From Rhizophlyctis rosea (lineage: Eukaryota; Chytridiomycota; Chytridiomycetes; Rhizophlyctidales; Rhizophlyctidaceae), in assembly GCA_027596075.1 (NCBI GenBank), contig JADGJC010000232.1, positions 1-64,000 of the forward strand: 64,000 nucleotides of DNA, read 5' to 3'. Shown piece by piece: positions 10,735 through 20,371 of the stretch. A program made the position numbers and the translations under genes. How positions within the stretch are numbered: the first letter of the stretch is position 1; the number at the start of each line of letters is the position of its first letter. The notes beneath the pieces were generated by a model that did no database searches, was not told the DNA's origin, and was given only the letters and a program-made list of their open reading frames with translations.

Positions 10735-11886
10735 TTGTAAGTAAGAGCAGTAGAACAATCAACCACGCTTTTTGAAGGCTTACGTATTACGTGGATCGGT
10801 CGCCATTTCTTTGACACGAACCTGCACAGCGCCTGATGGGTGGTAAGACTCTTTTTCTGGCCGCAGGAGGGAAACCTTGGATAAGGGAATGGTTTTGAAA
10901 AGGGTCTTCCTCACGCTACTCCAAATGCTTTTAGGAGGAAACGAAGATGGGTGAATCGACGCTCTTCATTTCAATGTGCAACAATGGTCTCATATACGCT
11001 TGTACCTTCCCACCATGCCCATCCCTTTACGGCCGCAATCTTGAGGCTAAACGCAAGACCCTCCAAAGGAGACTGTGCATTGTGTAACGAACGGCGCCCA
11101 CGGGTTTAAGGGTTTGCTACTTAGTACTTGCAACCACTTAAGTACAATTCATCTTGAAGGGCAGCGCTCCCTCAACAATCCGCATGAGTACAGTCTGTTC
11201 AAATGATGAGGTACCAAATGACTTGCCTCCATTCGCACCCGGAACATGGCCGGCAAGGTTACTGACAGCGTCCTTGAACCGGGCAACGTGAGACCTTGCG
11301 CGGATAACACAATGTCACATAAGAAGCTATGTGAGGGTACAGCAGCACTGGGAGGATTGCTATTGGGAAGGTTCTGCATGCCTTTTGACAGCACAGATTG
11401 CTTTGGTGCATGTAAATGAGATAATTTGAGGATGTGCCGTAGGTGCCATTTCCAACTCCCGAGGCCAGACCCATTCGATGTGGTGTTGTGACTGCCCCAT
11501 GTGGCGAAGCGCAGGAGGGCAAGAGCACTGTAATAACCTATCTACTCAAATCAGGTGACTTTGGCTTAGCTAAATTGCGGCTGAGCTTAACCCAGCCGGC
11601 TAAGTCGGCTACAAATCAATTCGGCACTGTCATGCAAAATCGAATTTCCACAACTGAGCCTCTTTCTCGAAGTCCGGAGTCTGAAGAGACGTCTCCTTCT
11701 AGCTGCCTTCTCCTGATTATCAGGCATGAGTTCCATTTTCAATGAATACAACCCACACCCGCTTTATCCTGAACCTGTAGTCTCCAGTTGAGGCTTCAAT
11801 ACACCTACACTCTATCTGCCTTTTGTGTAATCTTCCCGCTTTGCTGTCGCACCTTATATTGAACTTTCACTGTCACATACCCTCCA
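10735..11886. other. 1.15-kb gene-free region upstream of the Crinkler-like gene
   Basis: No supported gene. The open frames here are shadows without recognisable motifs. A small inverted repeat AGCCG-7nt-CGGCT lies at 11594-11610. A stretch near 11458-11520 resembles one near 17410-17465, upstream of the orphan acidic gene (see findings). Confidence 0.4.
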
Positions 11887-14517
11887 ATGTCCAACCAAGA
11901 GCTCCTTGACTTTCTCCCTCCTTTGGACCCGCAAATCCTGAAGATACTACAAAAAACCCCCCTGGAGGAAAAAGACATCGCAGAAGCAGACGTGCAGCGA
12001 CTCAAGGACTTCTTCCTTCTCAAGGACGTATCGGACCCGAAGTCAGACGTTTTTGCCCGAATTCTCTATCGTACTCTTTCTCAAGAAGGCAAATTATATC
12101 GCATCCACAAAGACAAGAAAGGTGAGCAATCTCAGTCAGTCACTACCATCATTGATATACGGAAGCTTTTTGGAATTGCTGGCGGTGCAATCTCAGGTCC
12201 CAATTGAAAAAGAAAGTTGTCACGAAATCCTTGAAGGCTGACCAATGTGTCCCCATCCCACTTCAGATGACGTATTGGAAGCCGCGGGACGGGGATTTTA
12301 TGCCCTTGACAAGCTCGCACTTGCCACGTTGAAGGCTTTAAGCGAAGAGTGTGCAGACCAGCTCTGTCATCCATCTGCGTATCCCGAGTCCAATGCGGTG
12401 TTCAAATTCCTACCACGTTGTTTCCACTGGCTCGGAACCCTGAATCCATCCCATTATCCTTCCTTCGCAATGCGCCCATTTGCAATGACCGACAGTCGTC
12501 GCGCTTTGCTCCGCTCCTTTGCCCCATCAGTTGAACACTTCCCTTCAGTTGGTCAGAAGCCGGTGCTGCTCGTAGCCGAACAGGGAGTGGGAAAGACTTA
12601 TTTCATGGAAGGGCTGCTCCTCAGTGTGAGTGCCTTTCACCGTGAAAAAGTCATTCCCATCTACCTATCCTTGACCACCAAATCCTTGCCATCTCGAGCT
12701 ATCTACACTGCACTGGTCTTAGCCGGATATGGTGACAATTCAGAAGTGAGAAAAGTGCATTTGTCTGCATTGCTCAACTTCTGCAAATCCAAGGGCATTG
12801 CCTTATTCCTGGTCATAGATGAGTTGCAAGAAGGGGCTGCTTGGGAGGATGTGGGAATGGTGAATACCCTGCACGAGGAGCTTACAGTTTTGCGCGAGGA
12901 ACAAGCAGGAGTTTGGATTCTTTTGACGGGCTCCTCTCAGTACACCCCACAACTTGCCTTCGGCGAATATGCCCCCGTTAGCCAGCCGGAAAAACGTTTC
13001 ATCCATTATAAGACCTTTGCACGGTGTCTTAAACGGGACCGCGTGACGACGAAGTTCGATAAGCCCATCACATCCAAAGTTGAGTTCATCCGGATGGTTG
13101 ATTGCGTTCTTGCGCCTGAGGGGGTTGATTACGACTCAGATTTTTGGTCGTTAGAGGTCATAGGGAAGGGAGGTAGTGAGATGGAGATAGACAAGGACGA
13201 AGATGAGGATGAGGGGGGATTGTGGGAGGAACGGATGGCACGGCTTTATTTAGTAACGGGAGGGAACATGCGCAAATTGTTTGGGGGGGAACGAGTCCAA
13301 TGGCTCAAACCGGGAGCGGGCCGGGACGGTTTGACCGAACCTTCGGAAGAAGTGATTTTGGCCCTCATCCGTGAGGAGGCATTACGTTACGAGAAGCGGG
13401 TTGCGGCTGCTCAGGGGGGTGTCAGATCGGATATGGCGTATGTAGCAGTTATCCAAATGCTCTATGAGCACAACCTCGCACTGATGAAGGGACCTGAATT
13501 GGAGGACGACCCGACAAGATTTCAACTGTTCGACCTCCAATCCGTATCGCCAGCTGAAGTTTCAAAACTTCACCAAGTGCCCTTGACCGATATCTTCGAT
13601 TTGGCGGATGATGGGTCTTTGAGCTTGCGATTGGCGGAGGGGGGGAAAGAATGGAGTTACGCTTCCTTTCCACGTCCATCCATCTTCATAGCCCTCCTTT
13701 ATCTCAACAAATTGCGAAATGCGGACGTCACAACGGAGGAAATATGGATGGCCCGCATCATCTTCAGTTCGGCCGGCATCGGGCTTGAGCACGTGCTCAA
13801 CAAAGCAATCTTGAGAAATGGCGGGCTCATTGGTCCTCAAGGAACAATTCCAGTAAGCGCGTATGCCGGGGAGTTCCTGTCCGTCATACCTTCTCTGCAA
13901 AACGGAACACTTTCGGAAAAGGCGTGGAAGCACACCACGCTCGCAACTCCGGTGGTTCTAGTTCTGATAGACGACTTGACGCGCGCAACAAATGCGTTGA
14001 ACGAACAAAATCAAGGGAAGAGGGTGAACTTTGGCAAAGCAGAGAGGCTACGGCTCGCAGAGAATCTGGACGGCCATTTGTTGCGTACTTATCCTCACAA
14101 CAAACCTGGTGGCGGCGCTGGTAAGCACTTTGGGCGTGAAATTCATTTGCATCATACCATCTTCTTATTCAAGTTTCAATTTCACCAGATGCTGTCCTCT
14201 TTTGGAAAGACGAGGTTCATCTGTTGCAGTATAAGCTTGGCGCCAGCCTTTTGACGTCGGAGATGGTTGATGAAATTTGGGCGAAACTGGAGAAGGCTGG
14301 TCATGCCTTGCGCCAGTTATTCTCACTGGTCGGCTTCCAGCCAAAACTCCTTCTTCATCTGCTGACTACACGTCCCATGGTACAGGATGGCAGGACCACT
14401 TTCAGTCAGCACAACGTGAAGGTGTGGGACCGTGACATCTTGAAAGATGTCTGGCCTGACGCCATTAAAGAAGTGTCAAATCAGGTTGAAAAGGCGAAGG
14501 GTATATTTGCTGGATAG
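11887..14517 (+). CDS. Crinkler-like protein: P-loop NTPase plus nuclease-like C-terminus
   Basis: Three exons (11887-12121, 12267-14120, 14189-14517) join in phase to give 805 residues. After a ~78-residue N-terminal helical region comes a P-loop NTPase: Walker A AEQGVGKT (GKT ~187-189), Walker B ALFLVIDE (~258-264), and a sensor-like LLTGSSQ (~305). An acidic insert (EIDKDEDEDE) sits near 385. The C-terminal ~250 residues include GLEHVLNKAI, VSAYAGEF and, across the last intron, DAVLFWKDEVHLLQYK. The D/E..QxK pattern resembles restriction-endonuclease-fold effectors of the Crinkler-RHS (CR) class, which combine an NTPase with such a nuclease. No classic LFLAK header is visible at the N-terminus. 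There is no signal peptide. It is unrelated to flanking genes and sits between two gene-free stretches. Other AAA-type ATPases with unknown C-termini remain possible. Confidence 0.7.
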
Positions 14518-16078
14518 AGGGGGGGGGGGGGGGAATAGGGGGATGAAAAGGTGTAATTAACAGGCAGAATGGATGCGGCTCTGAAGTGATGCGCATATGT
14601 AGATTATGTTTTGTAGTATGTAACATGTTTATGAATGGGAAGATCATTTGTAAGATAAGATTGCTTTTGCATATGTAATAGACGCAAAGGAAGTCGTGCT
14701 GCGAAGTCATTGTTATTATTACAAACAGGGGCAATTGGCTGAGGCTGAGAACTTGTTGCTCGTCAGCTTGAAAGAGTTCGGGCTTGGAAAATGAAGGGCA
14801 AGGGCAACGGCGGCTTGCAGACGGTATACTGATATAATAGCTTTACAAGGAGAGGTGGACGAGCATTATGGGAGGAGCCGGATTTGCAGGGACATGGTCC
14901 GAGATGGCGCTTTGTGATCACGGGCTGGGGAGAAATTACTAAGTACAGTATTGTAGGGGATGGACAGCAGGCATGTCGGCAGCTCATACTATGTGTGCAG
15001 AAGGAGATCGAAGGATGAATGGGTGTGTCTATCTAGAGTCGAGAACATGGGGGCGAATGGTGACAGGAACGATTGGAAATGTAAATGATGCTCCGGCAAC
15101 GCATTAAGAGCAAAGTGGGGCGGCAGTAATTGACAACGTAGAAGCTAGCTTGAGGAAATGCCGTTCGTGAAAGAAGCCTTAGCAATGTAATGCGGTAGGC
15201 GCTGCGGCGAATGAGGGATTCCTTGAGGTTCTGTAATGTCAAGGGGCGGGTAGTTGGGGGATAAAGTTGTACCAAAATGGAGACGGGAATATTGCTCAGA
15301 TGAGAAGCAACGACACGGGGTGAATTGGTCATCCCTCTCTGCAGCTTATGGCGGTGTTGTCGAGTTATCGTTGCACAGAAATGGCACTACATGTCCTGGC
15401 GCAGAAGAGTTTTGTTTGCTCGCCCTTTGTTGAGATTTGCACAGTCACACTGTAATTTCATGCGTTGGATTTTTCAAGCATGCCGCAAGTTGGTGTGGCT
15501 TTTCACCGTTCCAGATGCGGTCTTCATGAACCTGAACGAATAGCAAGTTGAACGCCCTTATTTACCACATCAATCAGAACAATCTTGCAATACTCCCTTT
15601 CAGAATTTGAACAGATTGAATGCATAGATGGAAGCATGGATTTGGACAAAACTCCGTTTCTGACACTTGGCGAGACAGGCATAATGTTGATCGATTCGAG
15701 CATGCGAATACTTTATCATTCATGTAAAGGATGGCGTCTCAACATCCGTAGGGCGGCACTCCACATGAGAGGTACCGGTAGCGAGCAGCAGAATGGATAG
15801 GAAATATTTGGGTCAGTCTCAGACTCTCAGACAAGCCTTGTGGCTTAGAGGGCGATTACCTCAGCAAGACCCTTTTGGGGAAAAACCTCAAAGCCCGCAC
15901 CAAAATTGATGTGGGTCCGCAGTCACCAGAGCCATGGAAGTCATTACTGTCCGTGTAGCAGAAAGCACTGTTTCACCCCTTCCGGCTCGCCACCTCTTAT
16001 ATATAGCCAGCAGAATGTAGCAGTCAAAATTGTGCGACCACTCCATTCATTCCAACTCCACTCCGCAAACTTTCCACC
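14518..16078. other. 1.5-kb gene-free region with poly-G tract
   Basis: A run of 15 G at 14519-14533 starts two bases after the stop codon of the Crinkler-like gene and could form a quadruplex in the transcript. The rest has only short frames lacking recognisable motifs. I see no RNA gene or repeat that I can support. Confidence 0.45.
15998..16005 (+). promoter_or_regulatory. TATA box of DUF899 gene
   Basis: TATATATA lies about 75 bp upstream of the ATG at 16079 in an otherwise mixed-composition region. This is a plausible core promoter spacing if the 5' UTR is short. Confidence 0.4.
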
Positions 16079-16898
16079 ATGCCAACGATTGTCTCTCCGG
16101 AAGAATGGACCACCGCCCGTCTTGCCCTCCTAACCAAAGAGAAAGAACTCCAACGTCTCCGTGACGACCTGGCTGCCGAGCGTCGCAACCTCCCTTGGGA
16201 ACGCGTGCCGCCCGCCAAACTCGAAAACTACGCCTTCGTCGTTGACTCCAGCGGAAAGACCCAAACCCTCCACGACTTATTTGACGGCAAGACGCAGCTC
16301 ATCGTCATTCATCTTATGTTTGGCCCTAAAGCTGAGAATCCGTGTCAGTCGTGCTCCTTCTGGGCTGATAGTTATAATGGCGTGGATGAACACCTGAAAC
16401 ATCGGGACACGAGCTTTGTTGTTGTTTCGAGGGCGCCGATCGAGAAGGTAAGGCGGAAGGAAGTTGCATCTCAACCAAGCCGTTTGTTTATTTGGAAAAA
16501 CATCTTTCTTATTTGCTCAGATCGAACACCGCAAATCTCTCATGAATTGGACATTCAAATGGGTCTCCCAATCCGCAACATCAACCTTCAACCAAGACCT
16601 CGGCGTCTCTCTCGACGCAGGCATTACCCCAACCGTCCCTTACAATTACACCCAACCCATCCCGCAAGGCGAAACAATCAAAACCGCGTCCGAAATGCCC
16701 GGTGTTAGCGTATTTAGCAAGGATCCGGGTAACAAAGAATCTGGGGAGATTTACCATACGTACTCTACCTTTGCGCGAGGGGTGGATGGGTTGAATGTTG
16801 CGTACCAGTTCTTGGATTTGACGCCGAAGGGACGGGATGAGGACGGGTTGGCGTGGCCTATGGCGTGGGTGAGGAGGAGGGGGGAGTATGAGGATTGA
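16079..16898 (+). CDS. DUF899 family thioredoxin-fold protein
   Basis: Two exons (16079-16447 and 16521-16898) join in phase and encode 248 residues. The N-terminal helix VSPEEWTTARLALLTKEKELQRLRDDLAAERRNLPW is typical of DUF899 proteins. It is followed by a thioredoxin-like core with LIVIHLMFGPKAENPCQSCSFW and VVVSRAPIEK. The CxxC-like PCQSCS lies where thioredoxin-fold proteins carry redox cysteines. The C-terminal half includes GVSVFSKDPGNKESGEIYHTYSTFARGVD and a WPMAWVRRR end, also family features. The biochemical role is not established; a redox or peroxidase-like activity is inferred from the fold. The family is mainly bacterial, so an old transfer into fungi is possible. The gene stands alone between two gene-free stretches. 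Confidence 0.85.
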
Positions 16899-17753
16899 GG
16901 GGGTTTATGGTGGGTGTTGGGGACGGGTGGGTAAGGAATAGGCTGGGTAGAAGAGGTCCCTCCCCCCATGTCCACTATCGGTACCTTTTGTGCACTTTCT
17001 CTACAACATGAAATAGGTTTTGTTCTTTAAGACAGGTGAAGTGGCTTCGCCACCAGGTCTGTTAGGACATGTATAGTTGGCGTGCCGGGGATTGTTTTTG
17101 ACAGGTATAATCTATCACCGTAGGCAACTAATTCTGTTTTTTGCTACGATTGCCACAATCGATCGTTGCAATTCTCTTTACCAAAACGACCCCCTTGTAC
17201 AAGGGATTTGACATTGAGCATTCTCGGCATTCCTAGGCTCTAAGGATATGCTCAAGGATACGCTCAAAACCTTGATGTCTCGGATGACTGTCCGCTTGTG
17301 GTTTTGAAACAGGGTCGCCCGTGGTTTTGATCCATATTTCTTAGTCTTGGAAGAAAGGGCAGTTTGAGACGGTAGCAAGATGGAAGGGCAGTTTAAGACT
17401 GATGGAAAAGGCCAGTGCCGGGCTATGTGGTATTGTGACTGTGCCGTCAAGCGCGGCGCAGGTGTCAAGTTTTGACAGGTTTTTGACAGTTTTTTGGAAA
17501 CAACTGAAACTGCGAACCTTTGTCAAGGACGCGTTTAGTCCCATGCTTTGTCTGAAATCTGGACTGAGACTCTGTCCGATGAATCAGCGTGCCTGACTCT
17601 GCATTTCCCATTTGGAGGTTGATGTGCGCTCGTTTTCGCCTGTCGATTTTATCATGCAGATTGCTCTCGCTATTTTTTGAAGGTACGGCAAAAGAGTACA
17701 ATGCTGTCAAACCCTCCCCTCAAAACTAACCATACCCATTCGTTTGCTTGAAG
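16899..17753. other. gene-free spacer with hairpin
   Basis: No gene seen. It contains the hairpin GTGGC-TTC-GCCAC at 17041-17053, of the same stem-TTC-stem type as the intronic elements. Around 17410-17465 it has a segment resembling one upstream of the Crinkler-like gene. Confidence 0.45.
17041..17053. repeat. GC-rich mini-hairpin GTGGC-TTC-GCCAC
   Basis: A perfect 5-bp stem with a TTC loop, the same architecture as the hairpins at 4310-4322 and 5962-6056. It lies 3' of the DUF899 gene. Confidence 0.4.
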
Positions 17754-19568
17754 ATGCTTCAAACACCATCCGCCAACTCCCTCTTCAAAGGTCCCACCAT
17801 CGAAGCAGAAAAGGAAATCAAAGTCGAAGAAGGCACAACAGTCAATACTGCTATACCAACGCCACCCCCCAATACCATAAAATCCTTCGAGTTTGCCGAC
17901 GACGGAACTGGGAGGGAGAAACTCAGCAGGACAAGGCCTCTTTCGCGGTTCTGCGTAGTTAGCATCTGCAAGCGAATCATTGGAAGGAACTACCAATCAG
18001 GCCATACCCACAAGTTTGAGGACTCGGCAGTTTTGAAGGCGTTGTCTTCCGAACTCAGAATCACACCCGCTGACGCATTCCTACGCTACGTGGCAAAATG
18101 CATGAGCACTAGAGTATCTTTGGATCCGACCAAGCTTGAGACTCTCAAACTTCTGGCGGAAGTTCTGACGGATAGCTATGATGTTGATTCGGAGGACGGT
18201 ATCCATTCGACCGGGCGGTATTTGGTGTGGGGAGATTACATCATTCTGAGTTGTGAGGACAGTCAAGCGGTGTTCATTGCTCAGGCCTGTCAGCAGTACC
18301 AGCTGGGAGATGCATCACTTGGATTGTTGGCGGATGTCCCTGCGGTTCTCTCAACGCCGGTCGACCATTCCACTCCACCATCTGCGGGAACACCGGACCT
18401 TGGGGACGAAATTGCTATTACGGCAGATTATGGCGTGAGCGCTCACCTGCATGTAAGATGTTATTCTTCCTTGTAATGGATTTTATGGCTGCTTTTATCT
18501 CTCGAGTGACAGTGGTATATTTGATAATTACCTTGCAGGAATACCAAACACAACGCAATCGACGAGAGGTGATTGTTCCGGAGAGTGACGAAGAGTTTGA
18601 CAGCTGCGAAGCTCACCGTGTTTTGAGAGACGGAAAGCCGTCTGGTGGCGACGAGTCAAGAAACGTAATATGTTACGGGCACAGAGCTGTGGGCGATCCT
18701 GTGGATACCGACATGATCGTGCCCGATAGTGAAGATGAAATGGAAAACCAACGTGGAGCTGTTTCTGATGATGTGCATTCGCAAGCCGATGATTTTCACT
18801 TGGACCGCTCGCCTTCTCAACTGGCCAGATCTCCAGGTGAGGAAATGATGACTTGGGTGATTACTGCAACTATGCTAACAGGTTTTTGACGCAGCAGAAC
18901 TTGACGATGACATTGACGCTATGGCCACTGACGAAAGTCCGCACCATCAAGAACCGGCGGTGGACGCAGCAGACCCTGATGACAACATTGATGATATGGT
19001 TGCCGGCGAAAGTCAGCACACTGATCAAGAACCGGCGATTGTCATCCGTGAGGTAAAAGCGCATTTTGGGTAGTTGTCCTTCGGAAAGCACGCTTTTCCC
19101 TGAGCTACCTACATGTCTTCAGGACCCACACTTACATGCGGATTTGACCCCCTACAATCTGCGACCTAAAAGGTTCGATCTACCCATCCAAATATTCAAA
19201 CGACAGTCCATTTCCGCTGTTTTGGGTGGAAATGCCCAACAGCCATACCCAAGAGCAGCCCCAGCCAAGCGTGCAAAACTCTACGGCAGAGGGATGCGGT
19301 ATGCCCTGAAGCAAAAGGTGAGCTAAGTACAAACTGTTCAGCCAGTTGTAACAATCCACTCAAATAACTTTCATCATCTACACAGCAATGGAACCACCTC
19401 GGCCCAAGACAGCCCGGCTGTCACGGAGTCCTCTCGGACCATGTCACCAAAGAAGGTCTAAACCCAACAGGCTTTTACCTCGTCTTCAACACCGCCTACA
19501 CGCCCGGCCTTGCCCATTTCGGAATCTACCGCTCCGTCGACGAAAGATATTTCACCTCAGAACAATGA
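17754..19568 (+). CDS. orphan acidic protein; reading frame interrupted by TGA at 19566
   Basis: Five exons join in phase (17754-18452, 18539-18836, 18895-19052, 19123-19317, 19386-19568), giving 510 residues. I do not recognise the family. The N-terminal ~200 residues look globular (SAVLKALSSELRITPADAFL, KLETLKLLAEVLTDSYDV). The middle holds two similar acidic motifs, VIVPESDEEFDS and MIVPDSEDEMEN, resembling SUMO-interacting motifs. Two degenerate copies of a ~20-residue acidic repeat (DDDIDAMATDESPHHQEP and DDNIDDMVAGESQHTDQEP) follow. The last exon is basic then globular (FYLVFNTAYTPGLAHFGIY). The frame stays open and protein-like for 85 codons beyond the TGA, to 19823, which suggests that a Trp codon became TGA. 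It may be a pseudogene, a truncated allele, a readthrough gene or a base-call error. Confidence 0.6.
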
Positions 19569-19823
19569 GCCCAGCTACCCACACGAGAACGGGACCGGTG
19601 GGTGCAGAACTTCAAATGGGGAAAAGAGCAGCGGATAGCGTTTCCGCAATTTCCGAACCCTCCGAATATGGAAGACATCCAGAATCTGGTGGATAAAGGC
19701 CTTCTGAATGTTCCCTATACGGTTGTGGAATTCCTACAATATGATGAGGAGGTGGTTCGTCTCATTGCGGCGAAGGAGGCGGGGCAGGATGATGAATATG
19801 TCCCTCTTGGTAGACGTAGTTGA
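19569..19823 (+). pseudogene. in-frame continuation of the orphan acidic gene after TGA
   Basis: Directly after the TGA the same frame continues for 84 codons to a TAG-type end at 19823. The composition is protein-like: AQLPTRERDRWVQNFKWGKE, then FPQFPNPPNMEDIQNLVD. No splice donor or acceptor near 19566 is convincing, so a skipped intron is less likely than a point change. Whether these residues are ever translated cannot be told from the DNA. Confidence 0.45.
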
Positions 19824-20371
19824 GATTGGTGCGATATTTTTGTGTTGTGCCACATTGCCGTGTGTATAATTCGGGTTGTATGTGAGACTGATGGAAGGCG
19901 AATGACTCCAGGAGTATGGATGTAGTAGAGTAACGATTTGATGGGATGTGTGTAGCCCCCAACGCCGCCTTTGCTTGAGGAGGACCTGGCTCAATCTGTA
20001 ATAGCATATTCAAAGTCTTTCGCGGGATGTATGACGTTGCATTACCCTCTCATACTCCCCTGAATCACATCATATACACCAAAGCTTTACATACTCTTTT
20101 GAAAATCCACCAAATTGCGATGTTGCTCAAGTTTTGTGTTCAAAGGATAGACCATCGTGTTCGGGGAAATATGAATTATTATGTGAATTATTGTTGAATA
20201 TTTTACCATACAGATGACATATCACCGATCCCAATTTTGGTCTACTAAACTGGCTATTATCCTGTCCCGAAGCAACTGCGTACAGGGAGACTTCATCGCA
20301 CTACACTACTTCGCATTTGAGGAATTGGTCTCCCCGCCAAAGACTTTGGGTTCTACTCATTATGGGGCACT
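19824..20371. other. convergent intergenic region
   Basis: 548 bp between the 3' end of the orphan acidic gene (+) and the stop codon of the glucan synthase (-). AT-rich, with no gene seen. Confidence 0.5.

Noticed and set aside
19388..19696. Arg/Pro-rich frame overlapping the last exon of the orphan gene
   Set aside because: Shifted shadow frame; the in-phase exon continues the protein and has balanced composition.
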